From Gemmatimonadota bacterium (GTDB taxonomy: Bacteria; Gemmatimonadota; Gemmatimonadetes; Gemmatimonadales; Gemmatimonadaceae), in NCBI GenBank assembly GCA_023249395.1, contig JAHFCS010000122.1, positions 1 through 6,687 of the forward strand: a stretch of 6,687 nt of DNA, read 5' to 3'. Positions 1-6,405 of the stretch are shown here, piece by piece (the stretch's first letter is position 1; every line of letters starts with the position of its first letter). Made by a program: the position numbers and the translations under genes. The notes beneath the pieces are model-generated. The model saw only the letters and a list, made by a program, of their open reading frames with translations, made no database searches and was not told the DNA's origin.

Positions 1-225
1 GCGCTCTCCGCATTTGTCGACAATGCGTCGCTGTACGAGCAGCTCGTCCGGGGCTCGGGCAACGCCGACGCATCGGCGCTCGCGGGGAGAGCGCTGATCA
101 ACGCCGCTCGGCGGGTTGATGCTGCAATGCAGCAGGCTCGCCCATCGTCCACGGTTCGGAACTCGTGGGCATCGACGCGGCGCCAGCTCGCGACGATCGA
201 TCCGACTTACGCCAGCAGCTATTGA
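1..225 (+). CDS. 3' end of an unrecognised protein gene
   Basis: Frame 1 is open from the window edge to a TGA at 223-225, giving the last 74 residues of a protein whose start lies outside the window. The fragment is hydrophilic and looks alpha-helical: an Ala/Arg-rich stretch (around residues 25-47) is followed by a Ser/Thr/Arg-rich segment and the ending DPTYASSY. There is no membrane segment and no cysteine. I do not recognise the family. Its reality is supported by an intrinsic terminator on the same strand 27 bases after the stop and by the lack of a better minus-strand reading here. It converges on the DUF72 gene, so it belongs to a different transcription unit. Confidence 0.6.
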   Translation, partial: ALSAFVDNASLYEQLVRGSGNADASALAGRALINAARRVDAAMQQARPSSTVRNSWASTRRQLATIDPTYASSY

Positions 226-250
226 TCAGGTAGCCGGCTGTTGAAAGGCC

Positions 251-297
251 GGGCGCGCTGCTCGCCGATCAATGGCGGGCGGCGCGCTTCTATTGTC
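251..297 (+). terminator. Rho-independent terminator of the left-edge gene
   Basis: The left arm at 253-266 (GCGCGCTGCTCGCC) pairs with the right arm at 274-287 (GGCGGGCGGCGCGC) across the 7-base loop GATCAAT. In plus-strand RNA this is a 14-bp stem with two G-U wobbles, extendable by two more G-U pairs (251-252 with 288-289). In minus-strand RNA those wobbles become A-C mismatches, so the hairpin is oriented for the plus strand. A moderately U-rich run (TTCTATTGT) follows. The tail is interrupted by other bases, so termination may be incomplete. Confidence 0.7.
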
Positions 298-333
298 GTG
301 TGGGGCCTGCCGGTCAGGTGTTCGCTCCAGACG

Positions 334-360
334 CTAATGGCAATACTGCCATTAGGCAGT
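334..360. repeat. Overlapping inverted repeats in the convergent gap
   Basis: CTAATGGCA (334-342) and TGCCATTAG (347-355) form a perfect 9-bp inverted repeat with a 4-base loop. ACTGCC (345-350) and GGCAGT (355-360) form a second perfect 6-bp hairpin with loop ATTA. The two share bases and cannot form together. The element lies 13 bases beyond the DUF72 stop and can fold from either strand. It has no T-tract on either side, so it is not a classical intrinsic terminator. It may protect a 3' end, act as a pause site, be a dispersed palindromic repeat, or be an operator; the sequence does not decide. Confidence 0.5.
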
Positions 361-372
361 CCGGCTCACGCA

Positions 373-1086
373 CTAGTCCATCGCGGCGAGCGATGCCTGG
401 ACAAACGCCTCGACCGCAGGCGGCCCCGACCCCGCTCCTTCGTCGTGCTTGAGGTACACGTAAGCCTCGCTCCAGGCCTGACTCGTGACGCACTTTGCCC
501 ACTCCTCGAGCGCCGCCTGGTCGTAATCGAGGCGGTGTAATCGCAGATATCCCCATGAGGCAGTGGACACGACAGGACATTTCAGCTCGGCCTGTTCCGA
601 AATGCACATTGCGATATCCCGATCGCGAAGCGTAGAGAAGACATCCTCTTCCCACCAGCTCTCGTGTCTGAATTCAAACGTGTAACGCCGATCGCTCGGC
701 AGGTATCGCAGGAATCCCTGTAGCCGCGGCAGGTCCTTTTTCAGATTCGGCGGAAGCTGAAAGAGGATCGGCCCCATCCTGTCGCCGAGCACCGCCGTGT
801 TCTTGAGAAGAAACTGGACGAGTGACTCCGATTCGGCCTTGAGCCGAGTGTGGTGAGTGATCCGCTGGCTCGCCTTGATCGCGAAGATGAACTCCTCCGG
901 CACCTGCGATGCCCAATCGAGGAGCACGTGCTCCTTCGGGAGTCTATAGAACGTGTTGTTGATCTCTATCGTCGGGAACCTCGTGGAATAGAAGGCGAGC
1001 ATCCCGTCGGCTTTGATGTCGTCGGGATAGAAACTTCCCTTCCACTCCTTGAACGAGTAGCCGCTCGTTCCCGCCAGGAGCTTCAC
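373..1086 (-). CDS. DUF72 (YecE-like) TIM-barrel protein
   Basis: A 237-residue protein of the DUF72/YecE family, at a normal length for the family. Visible family motifs in order are the N-terminal GTSGYSFKEWKGSFYP (residues 6-21), EINNTFYRLP (about 41-50), KASQRITHH (about 71-79), ILFQLPPNL (about 107-115), FEFRHESWW (about 137-145), YLRLHR (about 180-185) and a final YVYLKHDEGAG. The family folds as a TIM barrel; its reaction is not established, although a nuclease-like or sugar-phosphate role has been suspected from the fold. The start is GTG at 1084-1086, which overlaps the ku stop as GTGA and so implies translational coupling. This start places the conserved GTSGYS motif at the usual distance from the N terminus. 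Pairing with ku hints at a DNA-repair link, which is inference. No signal peptide or membrane segment is visible, so the protein should be cytoplasmic. Confidence 0.92.
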   Translation of the reverse strand: MKLLAGTSGYSFKEWKGSFYPDDIKADGMLAFYSTRFPTIEINNTFYRLPKEHVLLDWASQVPEEFIFAIKASQRITHHTRLKAESESLVQFLLKNTAVLGDRMGPILFQLPPNLKKDLPRLQGFLRYLPSDRRYTFEFRHESWWEEDVFSTLRDRDIAMCISEQAELKCPVVSTASWGYLRLHRLDYDQAALEEWAKCVTSQAWSEAYVYLKHDEGAGSGPPAVEAFVQASLAAMD

Positions 1087-1898
1087 GACACTTTCTGCTT
1101 CCTTGTCTTCGCTTCTTCGGGGGCAGTCTTGGCGAGGCTCGCCTTCAGCGCTTCCATCAGGTCGATGATCTTGTCGCCGCCACCTGCTGCCGCCGGCTCG
1201 GAGGTGATCTCCTGCCCTTCGACCTTCTTCTGAATCGTCTCGAGCACGCGCTCGCGCACGGTGTCCTTGTACTTCTTCGGCTCGAACTCTTCGCTCGACG
1301 TCTGATCGATCAGCATCAGCGCGAGCTTGAGCTCGGCGTCCTTCACATCGCCTTCGGGGATCGTCACCTCAGTGGTCGGCCGGACTTCGTCCGCGTAATG
1401 GAGCTGCTCCATCACCAGCACGCCATTCAACGGGCGAAGCAGAACGAGATGCTGCTGGCCGCGCGCCGCGTACTGGCCGAGCGCGGCCTTTCCGCTCTCC
1501 TTGAGCGCCGCGCACAGTAGACGATACGCGCGGTCGCCGCCCTTGTCCGGGCCGAGGTAGTAAACCTTGTCCAGATATTCGCGATCCACCTTGGCCAGTG
1601 GCACGAACTCGGTCACGTCGATCGTGCTCGTCGCCTTTTCCTCGAGGGCCTTCAGCTCTTCCGGCGTTAGGACGACGTACTGATCCTTGGCGAACTCGTA
1701 TCCTCTGACGGTGTCGTCGCGCGTTACGACTTCGTTGTCCTTGGGGCAGATGTACTGCTGCTTGAGCCGCGAGCTGCACCTCTTGTGCAGCATGTTGAAC
1801 GACACACTCGCCTTCGATTCGGACGACGAGTAGATGTTGACGGGGACCGAGACGAGGCCGAAGGAGATCGTGGCGGTCGCGATGGAACGAGCAGGCAT
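1083..1898 (-). CDS. ku: Bacterial Ku, non-homologous end-joining protein
   Basis: Ku homodimers thread onto broken DNA ends and recruit the ligase LigD in bacterial end joining. The 271-residue protein has the typical N terminus (RSIATATISFGLVSVPV, residues 4-20), the FNMLHKRC...C segment (about 34-51), the GYEFAKDQYVVLTPEEL segment (about 66-82), and the YYLGPDKGG and QLHYADEVRP motifs of the Ku core. The later part (after about residue 190), including the conserved EEFEPKKYKDTVRERV, matches the region that follows the core in bacterial Ku. It ends in a short basic tail (KTRKQKVS) rather than a long lysine-rich extension. ATG at 1896-1898 is chosen because it puts the conserved N-terminal motif at the right place. 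No clear Shine-Dalgarno sequence precedes it; the upstream DNA is C-rich on the coding strand. ligD is not in the window. Confidence 0.95.
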   Translation of the reverse strand: MPARSIATATISFGLVSVPVNIYSSSESKASVSFNMLHKRCSSRLKQQYICPKDNEVVTRDDTVRGYEFAKDQYVVLTPEELKALEEKATSTIDVTEFVPLAKVDREYLDKVYYLGPDKGGDRAYRLLCAALKESGKAALGQYAARGQQHLVLLRPLNGVLVMEQLHYADEVRPTTEVTIPEGDVKDAELKLALMLIDQTSSEEFEPKKYKDTVRERVLETIQKKVEGQEITSEPAAAGGGDKIIDLMEALKASLAKTAPEEAKTRKQKVS

Positions 1899-1906
1899 TG
1901 AACCGG

Positions 1907-1920
1907 GGGCTAAGGGCTAG
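1907..1920. repeat. Two-copy GGGCTA heptamer
   Basis: GGGCTAA (1907-1913) and GGGCTAG (1914-1920) are two adjacent 7-base units differing only in the last base. They lie directly upstream of ku where its ribosome-binding site would be expected, and read as CTAGCCCTTAGCCC on the coding strand. They have the same 7-bp period as the GGTACC array 16 bases away. Two copies alone could be chance; the nearby array makes a repeat origin more plausible. Confidence 0.4.
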
Positions 1921-1935
1921 ACTCTGCGGGCAGCG

Positions 1936-1970
1936 GGTACCGGGTACCAGGTACCAGGTACCAGGTACCG
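1936..1970. repeat. Five tandem GGTACC heptamers
   Basis: GGTACC occurs at 1936, 1943, 1950, 1957 and 1964, exactly every 7 bases, with a single spacer base that is G, A, A, A, G. Each unit core is a 6-base palindrome, so the array reads similarly on both strands and can form several alternative small hairpins or slipped structures. It resembles the short tandemly repeated heptamers known from cyanobacteria and some other phyla, which vary in copy number by slippage. It lies between the hemerythrin stop and the ku start and would be in the ku leader if the promoter-like site just upstream is used. Confidence 0.9.
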
Positions 1971-1999
1971 AATATTGGGAATCAGCCCCGAACCTGCAA
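1971..1999 (-). promoter_or_regulatory. Weak promoter-like pair upstream of ku
   Basis: On the coding strand of ku, TTGCAG (1994-1999) and AATATT (1971-1976) are separated by 17 bases, the standard spacing of -35 and -10 boxes for the housekeeping sigma factor. The matches are only 3/6 and 4/6. The site is locally AT-rich in a GC-rich region and lies in the only sizeable gap before ku. Transcription would start around the first GGTACC heptamers. The -10 match may be fortuitous, because AATATT is simply a palindrome. Confidence 0.25.
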
Positions 2000-2028
2000 T
2001 CTTGATGTTTGATCGTTCTCCATACGCT

Positions 2029-2580
2029 CTAGATGGCTTCGCGCTGCAGGCGTTCGGCGAGCTCCAGCAGTCGTGCATGCCCCTGCGGGCCGGTGCCGTC
2101 GTGTTCGACCGTTTCAAACTTCGCCATCACTTCGTCGTGGGCGGGTTCTGGAATCATCTCCGCGGCCATCGGGAACAGAACCTCGTCCTCCTTGGCGATG
2201 TGGTCGCGGAGCAAAGCGGCGTACCCTAGCGCGGCGGCGACAAGCTGCGCCGCCGCACCAGGCTCGCGGGATTCAAGCTGTCTGGCGGCGGTCCGAAGCT
2301 GACGCACATAGGTTCGACCCGCCTCGTGTTCCTGCAGCATGACCTCGATGGCCCCGCCTGTCGCGGGTACACCATGCTGTGTCATCGCCGGAAACAGGAC
2401 GCCTTCTTCTTTCTGGTGATGGCACCCGTCGGCAAAGCCTGAAGCGAAGTCCGCGACGTCGAGAAAGAAACCCGGGCGCACGGTCTCGCCGCGCGCCAGC
2501 CGCCCAGCTTCTGCTTCGAGCGAGTCCAGCACGCGCTCAATGACGCGATGCTCATCCATGAGTACGTCAATGGCTTTCAT
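2029..2580 (-). CDS. Hemerythrin HHE-domain protein
   Basis: A 183-residue four-helix-bundle hemerythrin-like protein that probably binds a di-iron centre and oxygen or related ligands. Candidate ligands are H11 (DEHRVIE), H54-H55 and E58/E59 (CHHQKEEGVLFP), H85 (LQEHEAGR), and H127 with E131/D132 (RDHIAKEDEVLFP). This is the usual H...HHxxE...H...HxxxE/D layout with both LFP motifs. No signal peptide, membrane helix or extra signalling domain is present, so it is a soluble stand-alone domain with a short C-terminal helix. The start is ATG at 2578-2580, supported by GGAG at 2587-2590 six bases upstream and by typical N-terminal family spacing. An upstream ATG at 2617-2619 would overlap the preceding gene and has no such support. 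It starts 16 bp after the Had gene and appears to be the last gene of that operon. Oxygen or NO sensing, storage or scavenging is inferred from family and context. Confidence 0.92.
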   Translation of the reverse strand: MKAIDVLMDEHRVIERVLDSLEAEAGRLARGETVRPGFFLDVADFASGFADGCHHQKEEGVLFPAMTQHGVPATGGAIEVMLQEHEAGRTYVRQLRTAARQLESREPGAAAQLVAAALGYAALLRDHIAKEDEVLFPMAAEMIPEPAHDEVMAKFETVEHDGTGPQGHARLLELAERLQREAI

Positions 2581-2586
2581 CCTGGT

Positions 2587-2590
2587 CTCC
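2587..2590 (-). promoter_or_regulatory. Ribosome-binding site of the hemerythrin gene
   Basis: GGAG on the minus strand lies six bases before the ATG at 2578-2580, inside the 16-bp gap after the Had stop. It decides the start in favour of 2580 over the in-frame ATG at 2619. Confidence 0.65.
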
Positions 2591-2596
2591 GGGGAG

Positions 2597-3676
2597 TCAG
2601 CTGGGAATGAGCACGGCACGTTTCGTCAGGCGTCCGTGATGTGCCTGATCGAACACATCGTTGATGCTTGCCAGCGGGTGTCGCTCGATGTAGGGCTTCA
2701 CGTGGATGCGTCCATCGCCGATCCATTCGAGCAGCTCGGGATAGATCAACGGGTCGGCGCCCCAGTTTCCCCGCGCCTCGGCATCGTACGCCATCAGATT
2801 CGAGAGATTGATCTCTATGCGCTCGGTGCTGTAACCAACCACCGACAGCACGCCACCATATCCGAGCAACGCATACGCCGTCTCCTGGCCTGAACGGGTG
2901 CCCGACGTCTCGAAGATCTTCCAGCAGTGTGGTGGCGCGCCAAGAGATTCCGCGAGATTCCGTACGGCTTTCCGCACTTCCTTCGTCGCCATCCCGCTCC
3001 CATCGACGACGCCTTTCGCCCCGGCAGCGCTCGCTTGTTCCAGTTTCGCCGGGCTTACATCCACAGCAACCACGGTTGCTCCCGCCGCGGACGCGACCTG
3101 CACACCGTGTATGCCGATCCCGCCCGATCCGACGAACACCGCGAACTCGCCCGGCGCGAGACCGGATCGCTTCACCGCCTGAAAGGGAGTGGAGACCGCG
3201 TCCGATACGACCGCCAGCTCCCACAGCTCGTGAGAGGCGAGAAGACGTTCGGGCACTGGACAGAGGTAGCGCGCCGGAACGACGACATGCGACGCAAAGC
3301 CGCCGTGGCGATCGTTGCCGGGCATCACCTGATTCCGGCAGATGGCCCGCCGGCCCGCGCGGCAGAGATCGCACTCGCCGCACGGCAGCACCGCGGGCAC
3401 GATCACCGCGCGGCCGAGGAGGGCCGGATCTACACCGTCTCCGATCTCGCGCACGATGCCGCTGATCTCGTGGCCGAGCACCAGGGGAAGCGCGGATCGC
3501 GTCTTAACGCCGTCGAAGGAAAAGGCGACATCCGTATGACACACGCCGCATCCCGCTACTTCCACGACCGCTTCGCCCGGCTCAGGCCTGCGGGGCGTCA
3601 AGCCGCGTTGCTCGAGCTGCGCGCCGGATGCGACCATGAACCAGGCGTCCCAATCGGAACGCATCGTATCGATCAT
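2597..3676 (-). CDS. had: 6-hydroxycyclohex-1-ene-1-carbonyl-CoA dehydrogenase (Had-like)
   Basis: A 359-residue zinc-dependent medium-chain dehydrogenase. Had oxidises 6-hydroxycyclohex-1-ene-1-carbonyl-CoA to the 6-oxo compound with NAD in the anaerobic benzoyl-CoA pathway. Visible features are CGVCHTD with C46, GHE at 68-70, the structural zinc cysteines C99, C102, C105 and C113, D159 as a likely third catalytic-zinc ligand, the Rossmann motif GSGGIG at 183-188, and D206 at the end of the next strand, which favours NAD over NADP. The GNDRHGGFASH segment (120-130) and the C-terminal LMAYDAEARGNWG match my memory of Had rather than generic alcohol dehydrogenases. The ATG at 3674-3676 is four bases after the preceding stop, with AGGGA at 3687-3691. 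An extension to 3772 would run far into that gene and lacks family similarity; an ATG at 3664 is possible. A different MDR substrate cannot be excluded, but the reductase genes upstream support Had. Confidence 0.85.
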   Translation of the reverse strand: MIDTMRSDWDAWFMVASGAQLEQRGLTPRRPEPGEAVVEVAGCGVCHTDVAFSFDGVKTRSALPLVLGHEISGIVREIGDGVDPALLGRAVIVPAVLPCGECDLCRAGRRAICRNQVMPGNDRHGGFASHVVVPARYLCPVPERLLASHELWELAVVSDAVSTPFQAVKRSGLAPGEFAVFVGSGGIGIHGVQVASAAGATVVAVDVSPAKLEQASAAGAKGVVDGSGMATKEVRKAVRNLAESLGAPPHCWKIFETSGTRSGQETAYALLGYGGVLSVVGYSTERIEINLSNLMAYDAEARGNWGADPLIYPELLEWIGDGRIHVKPYIERHPLASINDVFDQAHHGRLTKRAVLIPS

Positions 3677-3680
3677 TACG

Positions 3681-5570
3681 TCAGTGTCCCTGGGTGGCGA
3701 CGCCGCTGGCGTCGTCGAAGATGAAGCTCCCGCACTCGTGACACTGCGCGAGAGTGCGATCTCGGCCCGCAAAGCAGCGCCGATCGTCGCCCGACAATCG
3801 CATCACTTTGCGCAGGAACCGGCAGTCGCACTCCTGCGTCGGCTCGTACACCGCGTCGATGTAGTCGTTCGTGCGCGACAGCACGCTCCGCGCACGCACC
3901 TTGAGCGACGGCGTCAGCTCGCCGTCTTCGATCGACAGCTCCTTGCTGATCACCACATATGCGCCGATGTGCTCGTACTTCACCGGATGCGTGCGGTTGA
4001 ACTCCAGCATCGTCTCCCGCAGCGACGCCTTGACCGTTCGCTCCGCGGCGGCGCGATCGTCGCCGAACTCCTCGCTGATGCGGAAGAAATCCGGGAAGAC
4101 AAGCGCGGCGACGAAGTCCCGTCCATCGCCGGTGATGAGCACGTGCCGGATGTACTGGTTCATACCAGCGATGCGGTTCTCGATGTCGGTCGGAACGACC
4201 TTCTCCGCATTGAGCATCTTGAAGACGCGATCCTTGCGGCCGGCAAGGCGGAGCGCCGCGCCCGCGAGCTCGCCCAGGTCGCCGGTGTGGAACCAGCCGT
4301 CGTCGGGCAGGGCAGTTCTGCTCGCTGCTTCGTCCTTGAAGTAGCCGGCCATCACATTCGGGCCGCGCACGAGGATCTCGCCGTCGGGCGCGATGCGCAC
4401 GCTCACTCCGGGAATCGGATATCCGACTTTCCCCGGCACGGCTCGCGTTTCGGCGGGATCGGTGAGCGTACAGCACGGTGACGTCTCGGTGAGCCCCCAT
4501 CCTTCGACCACCGCGATGCCCTTCGCAGCGAAGAACCGCGACACGTTCGCCGGGAGTGACGCCGCGGCGGTGAACACGAAGCGCAGGTCGGGATGAAAGA
4601 TCCGCGGCTCGTCCTCCGGATGCGTCTCTGCGTGTGCGACGAGCTGCTGGTAGATCTTTGGAACGCTGAAGTAGATCGTGGGGCATGCGACCAGCCAGTT
4701 GCGAAGCAGAGTCGCGAAGTCGCGGCCCATGGAGTCGTCGATGAAGATCGTCGCGCCGTTGTAGAGCGCGGTCCATTTCTCGAAAATGCCACCGAAGCTG
4801 TGATGCCACGGCAGATAGGAGAGAAACCGGTCGCTGGGCGTGACGTTCCACAGCGCGCGTATCGCACGCCGTTGCGAAAGGATGTTGTCGTGCGTGAGCA
4901 GCACTCCTTTGAGGGCGCCCCCCGTTCCGGAGGTGTACATCATGAGGCACGGCGTATCGGGGTCGATGGCTCGTGCTCCCACCACGAACGCGCGTCGTGT
5001 GAGCGCGGTCGGCCGGTACAGAAAAAGCACATCGTCGAAGCCCGTGACTTCACGCGGTTTTCCCGACGGCGTATCAAAGGTGACCACGCTCCTCACCGAG
5101 CGCGGAATCCTGATTCGCTCCAGCCAGTTGGTATCGGGGAGAATCACCACCCTGGGCTTGGCGTGCTCGAGTAGATCCGACGTTTGTTCCGGCGAGTATC
5201 CCGGGAAGAGCGGCACGTAGATCGCGCCCAGAGACATTGTCGCGAATTCCGCAGTCACCATAGCCGCGCGATTGCGCGATACGACGGCGACGCGGTCCCC
5301 GCGCTCCGTGCCATGCTCGCTGAGAAAAGTGGCGAACGCGCACGCGTCCTCGAGCAGCTGGGACCAGGACGTCGGACGGTATTGCCCGTCCTGCATCTCA
5401 GAGCACGCAGCGAGTGACCCGAACCGCGCCGCGTTGCGAGCCAGGAGCGCACCGATGGTCTCGCGCCGGCCACGCGGTGGGAGCGCACACGAAATGATGT
5501 CTCCGTTGCGCACAACCGCCGCCGCATGACTCAACGGAAGCCTCCCGGGTGAACGCACGTCACGTTGCAT
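3681..5570 (-). CDS. AMP-forming acyl-CoA synthetase with Cys-rich C-terminal tail
   Basis: A 629-residue adenylate-forming enzyme expected to activate a carboxylic acid to its CoA thioester through an acyl-AMP. Motifs in order are the phosphate loop YTSGTGGALKG (212-222), PWHHSFGG (254-261), GWGLTETSP (357-365), the ATP-ribose aspartate in WFHTGDLG (426-433), the hinge AGRKDRVFKMLNAEKVVP (443-460) and the catalytic-lysine motif LTPSLKVRA with K557. The FKMLNAEKVVP and LTPSLKV forms resemble long-chain acyl-CoA synthetases (COG1022 type) more than classical benzoate-CoA ligases, so the substrate is open. The phosphate loop has G217 where Ser or Thr is usual. After the normal end (about residue 575) comes a 50-residue tail with C581, C583, C599, C610 and C613, possibly metal-binding. 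The ATG at 5568-5570 overlaps the ATPase gene by 11 bp, with a weak GGGGG upstream; a GTG about 19 codons in is possible. Soluble, no membrane segment. Confidence 0.88.
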   Translation of the reverse strand: MQRDVRSPGRLPLSHAAAVVRNGDIISCALPPRGRRETIGALLARNAARFGSLAACSEMQDGQYRPTSWSQLLEDACAFATFLSEHGTERGDRVAVVSRNRAAMVTAEFATMSLGAIYVPLFPGYSPEQTSDLLEHAKPRVVILPDTNWLERIRIPRSVRSVVTFDTPSGKPREVTGFDDVLFLYRPTALTRRAFVVGARAIDPDTPCLMMYTSGTGGALKGVLLTHDNILSQRRAIRALWNVTPSDRFLSYLPWHHSFGGIFEKWTALYNGATIFIDDSMGRDFATLLRNWLVACPTIYFSVPKIYQQLVAHAETHPEDEPRIFHPDLRFVFTAAASLPANVSRFFAAKGIAVVEGWGLTETSPCCTLTDPAETRAVPGKVGYPIPGVSVRIAPDGEILVRGPNVMAGYFKDEAASRTALPDDGWFHTGDLGELAGAALRLAGRKDRVFKMLNAEKVVPTDIENRIAGMNQYIRHVLITGDGRDFVAALVFPDFFRISEEFGDDRAAAERTVKASLRETMLEFNRTHPVKYEHIGAYVVISKELSIEDGELTPSLKVRARSVLSRTNDYIDAVYEPTQECDCRFLRKVMRLSGDDRRCFAGRDRTLAQCHECGSFIFDDASGVATQGH

Positions 5571-6405
5571 GCGCGATACCCCCGGTGGCTGTCAGCGGCT
5601 GGCCGCGTTCAAGTTCGACCGGAATCGGACCGACGGATGTGGCGCCGTCTCGAGCCGCGAGCGCCGCGCCGAACGCCCCCATCTCCTGAGGATGTGGCGG
5701 GACCACAATCTCGGCGTGCAGCTCGCGGCCGAGAAGCTTCACCATCGTCGGGTGATGCGCGATTACACCGCCTGTGGCCACAACGCGCCCCTGCAAGACG
5801 TCGAGAGCGACAATCCGCTTCGTGAGCGATCGGTACGCGGCCATCGCGAGATCCGTGGGACGTTTGCCGCCGCGAATGAGCGTGAGCAGCTCGGTGCCGG
5901 CGAAAACGGTGCAGAAGCTCGAGAGGTCCAGCTCCTCCGTAGAGCCGTTGGCCAGCGCATCCATTCGCTCGATGGGAATGCCGAGCCGCAGCGCGATCTC
6001 GTCGAGAAAGCTGCCTGTGCCCGCGGCGCACTTCCGATTCATCCGGTGTGACAACCGCTGTCCACTCGCGTCGAGGCGAATGACCTTGGCGTCCTGACCG
6101 CCGATGTCGATCACGACCAGCGGGCCGGCGACGTAGTGCGCAGCGCCGCGGCCGTGACAATCGAGCTCGGTGCGGGATCCGTTTGCAAAGGTGACGCACT
6201 GCCGCCCGAAACCCGTAGACCACACCGCGGCGACTTCGTCGCGCGTGCAACCGGCGCGCTCCAGCACCGTCCGGTAAACGTGCTCCGCCGCCGCGGAGAG
6301 ATCCGCCCCCGAGCGAGTCACCGCGGTGCCGAGGACGCGTGCGTTGTCATCGATGACCACCGCCTTGGTGTTCCAGGAACCGCTGTCGATGCCGGCGAAG
6401 ATCAT
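5560..6405 (-). CDS. Benzoyl-CoA reductase-type ATPase subunit (BcrD/BadG-like)
   Basis: A 281-residue member of the BadF/BadG/BcrA/BcrD ATPase family, which couples ATP hydrolysis to low-potential electron transfer from a 4Fe-4S cluster held between two subunits. Visible motifs are the phosphate-1 segment GIDSGSWNTKAVVID (5-19), DIGGQDAK (100-107), CAAGTGSFLDE with C126, SSFCTVFAGTE with C165, and the adenosine-motif-like ATGGV (210-214). C126 and C165 are the expected cluster ligands. The length fits BcrD/BadG/BzdQ (about 280) rather than BcrA (about 440), but 2-hydroxyacyl-CoA dehydratase activators (HgdC type) are of similar size. ATG at 6403-6405 is chosen: the protein then begins at MIFAGIDSG as in the family, GGAG lies at 6415-6418, and it overlaps the upstream stop as ATGA. 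The long in-frame extension to 6495 is out-of-frame coding of the upstream gene. The Had gene two genes downstream favours the benzoyl-CoA reductase role. Confidence 0.88.
   Translation of the reverse strand: MIFAGIDSGSWNTKAVVIDDNARVLGTAVTRSGADLSAAAEHVYRTVLERAGCTRDEVAAVWSTGFGRQCVTFANGSRTELDCHGRGAAHYVAGPLVVIDIGGQDAKVIRLDASGQRLSHRMNRKCAAGTGSFLDEIALRLGIPIERMDALANGSTEELDLSSFCTVFAGTELLTLIRGGKRPTDLAMAAYRSLTKRIVALDVLQGRVVATGGVIAHHPTMVKLLGRELHAEIVVPPHPQEMGAFGAALAARDGATSVGPIPVELERGQPLTATGGIAHAT

Noticed and set aside
334..355. Phage or integron attachment site
   Set aside because: There is no integrase, no tRNA end and no second copy of the repeat in the window.
1936..1970. CRISPR array
   Set aside because: Repeat cores are only 6 bases with single-base spacers and there are no cas genes; it is a simple tandem heptamer.
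2577..3383. Minus-strand frame of 268 codons within the Had gene
   Set aside because: Out-of-frame shadow; the Had frame contains the zinc and NAD motifs across the same bases.
2927..3724. Plus-strand open frame of 265 codons opposite Had
   Set aside because: Low-complexity Arg/Ala-rich translation with no motif; antisense to a clear enzyme gene.
3677..3772. N-terminal extension of Had
   Set aside because: The extra 32 residues are Ser/Thr/Ala-rich, overlap the synthetase tail and do not resemble the dehydrogenase family.
3636..4481. Long plus-strand open frame of 281 codons
   Set aside because: It is antisense to the well-supported acyl-CoA synthetase and is Arg/Val/His-rich with no recognisable motif, as expected of a shadow frame in GC-rich DNA.
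3676..4950. Long minus-strand open frame of 424 codons inside the synthetase
   Set aside because: It is a shifted frame of the synthetase gene, very rich in Arg, and the correct frame carries all family motifs without interruption.
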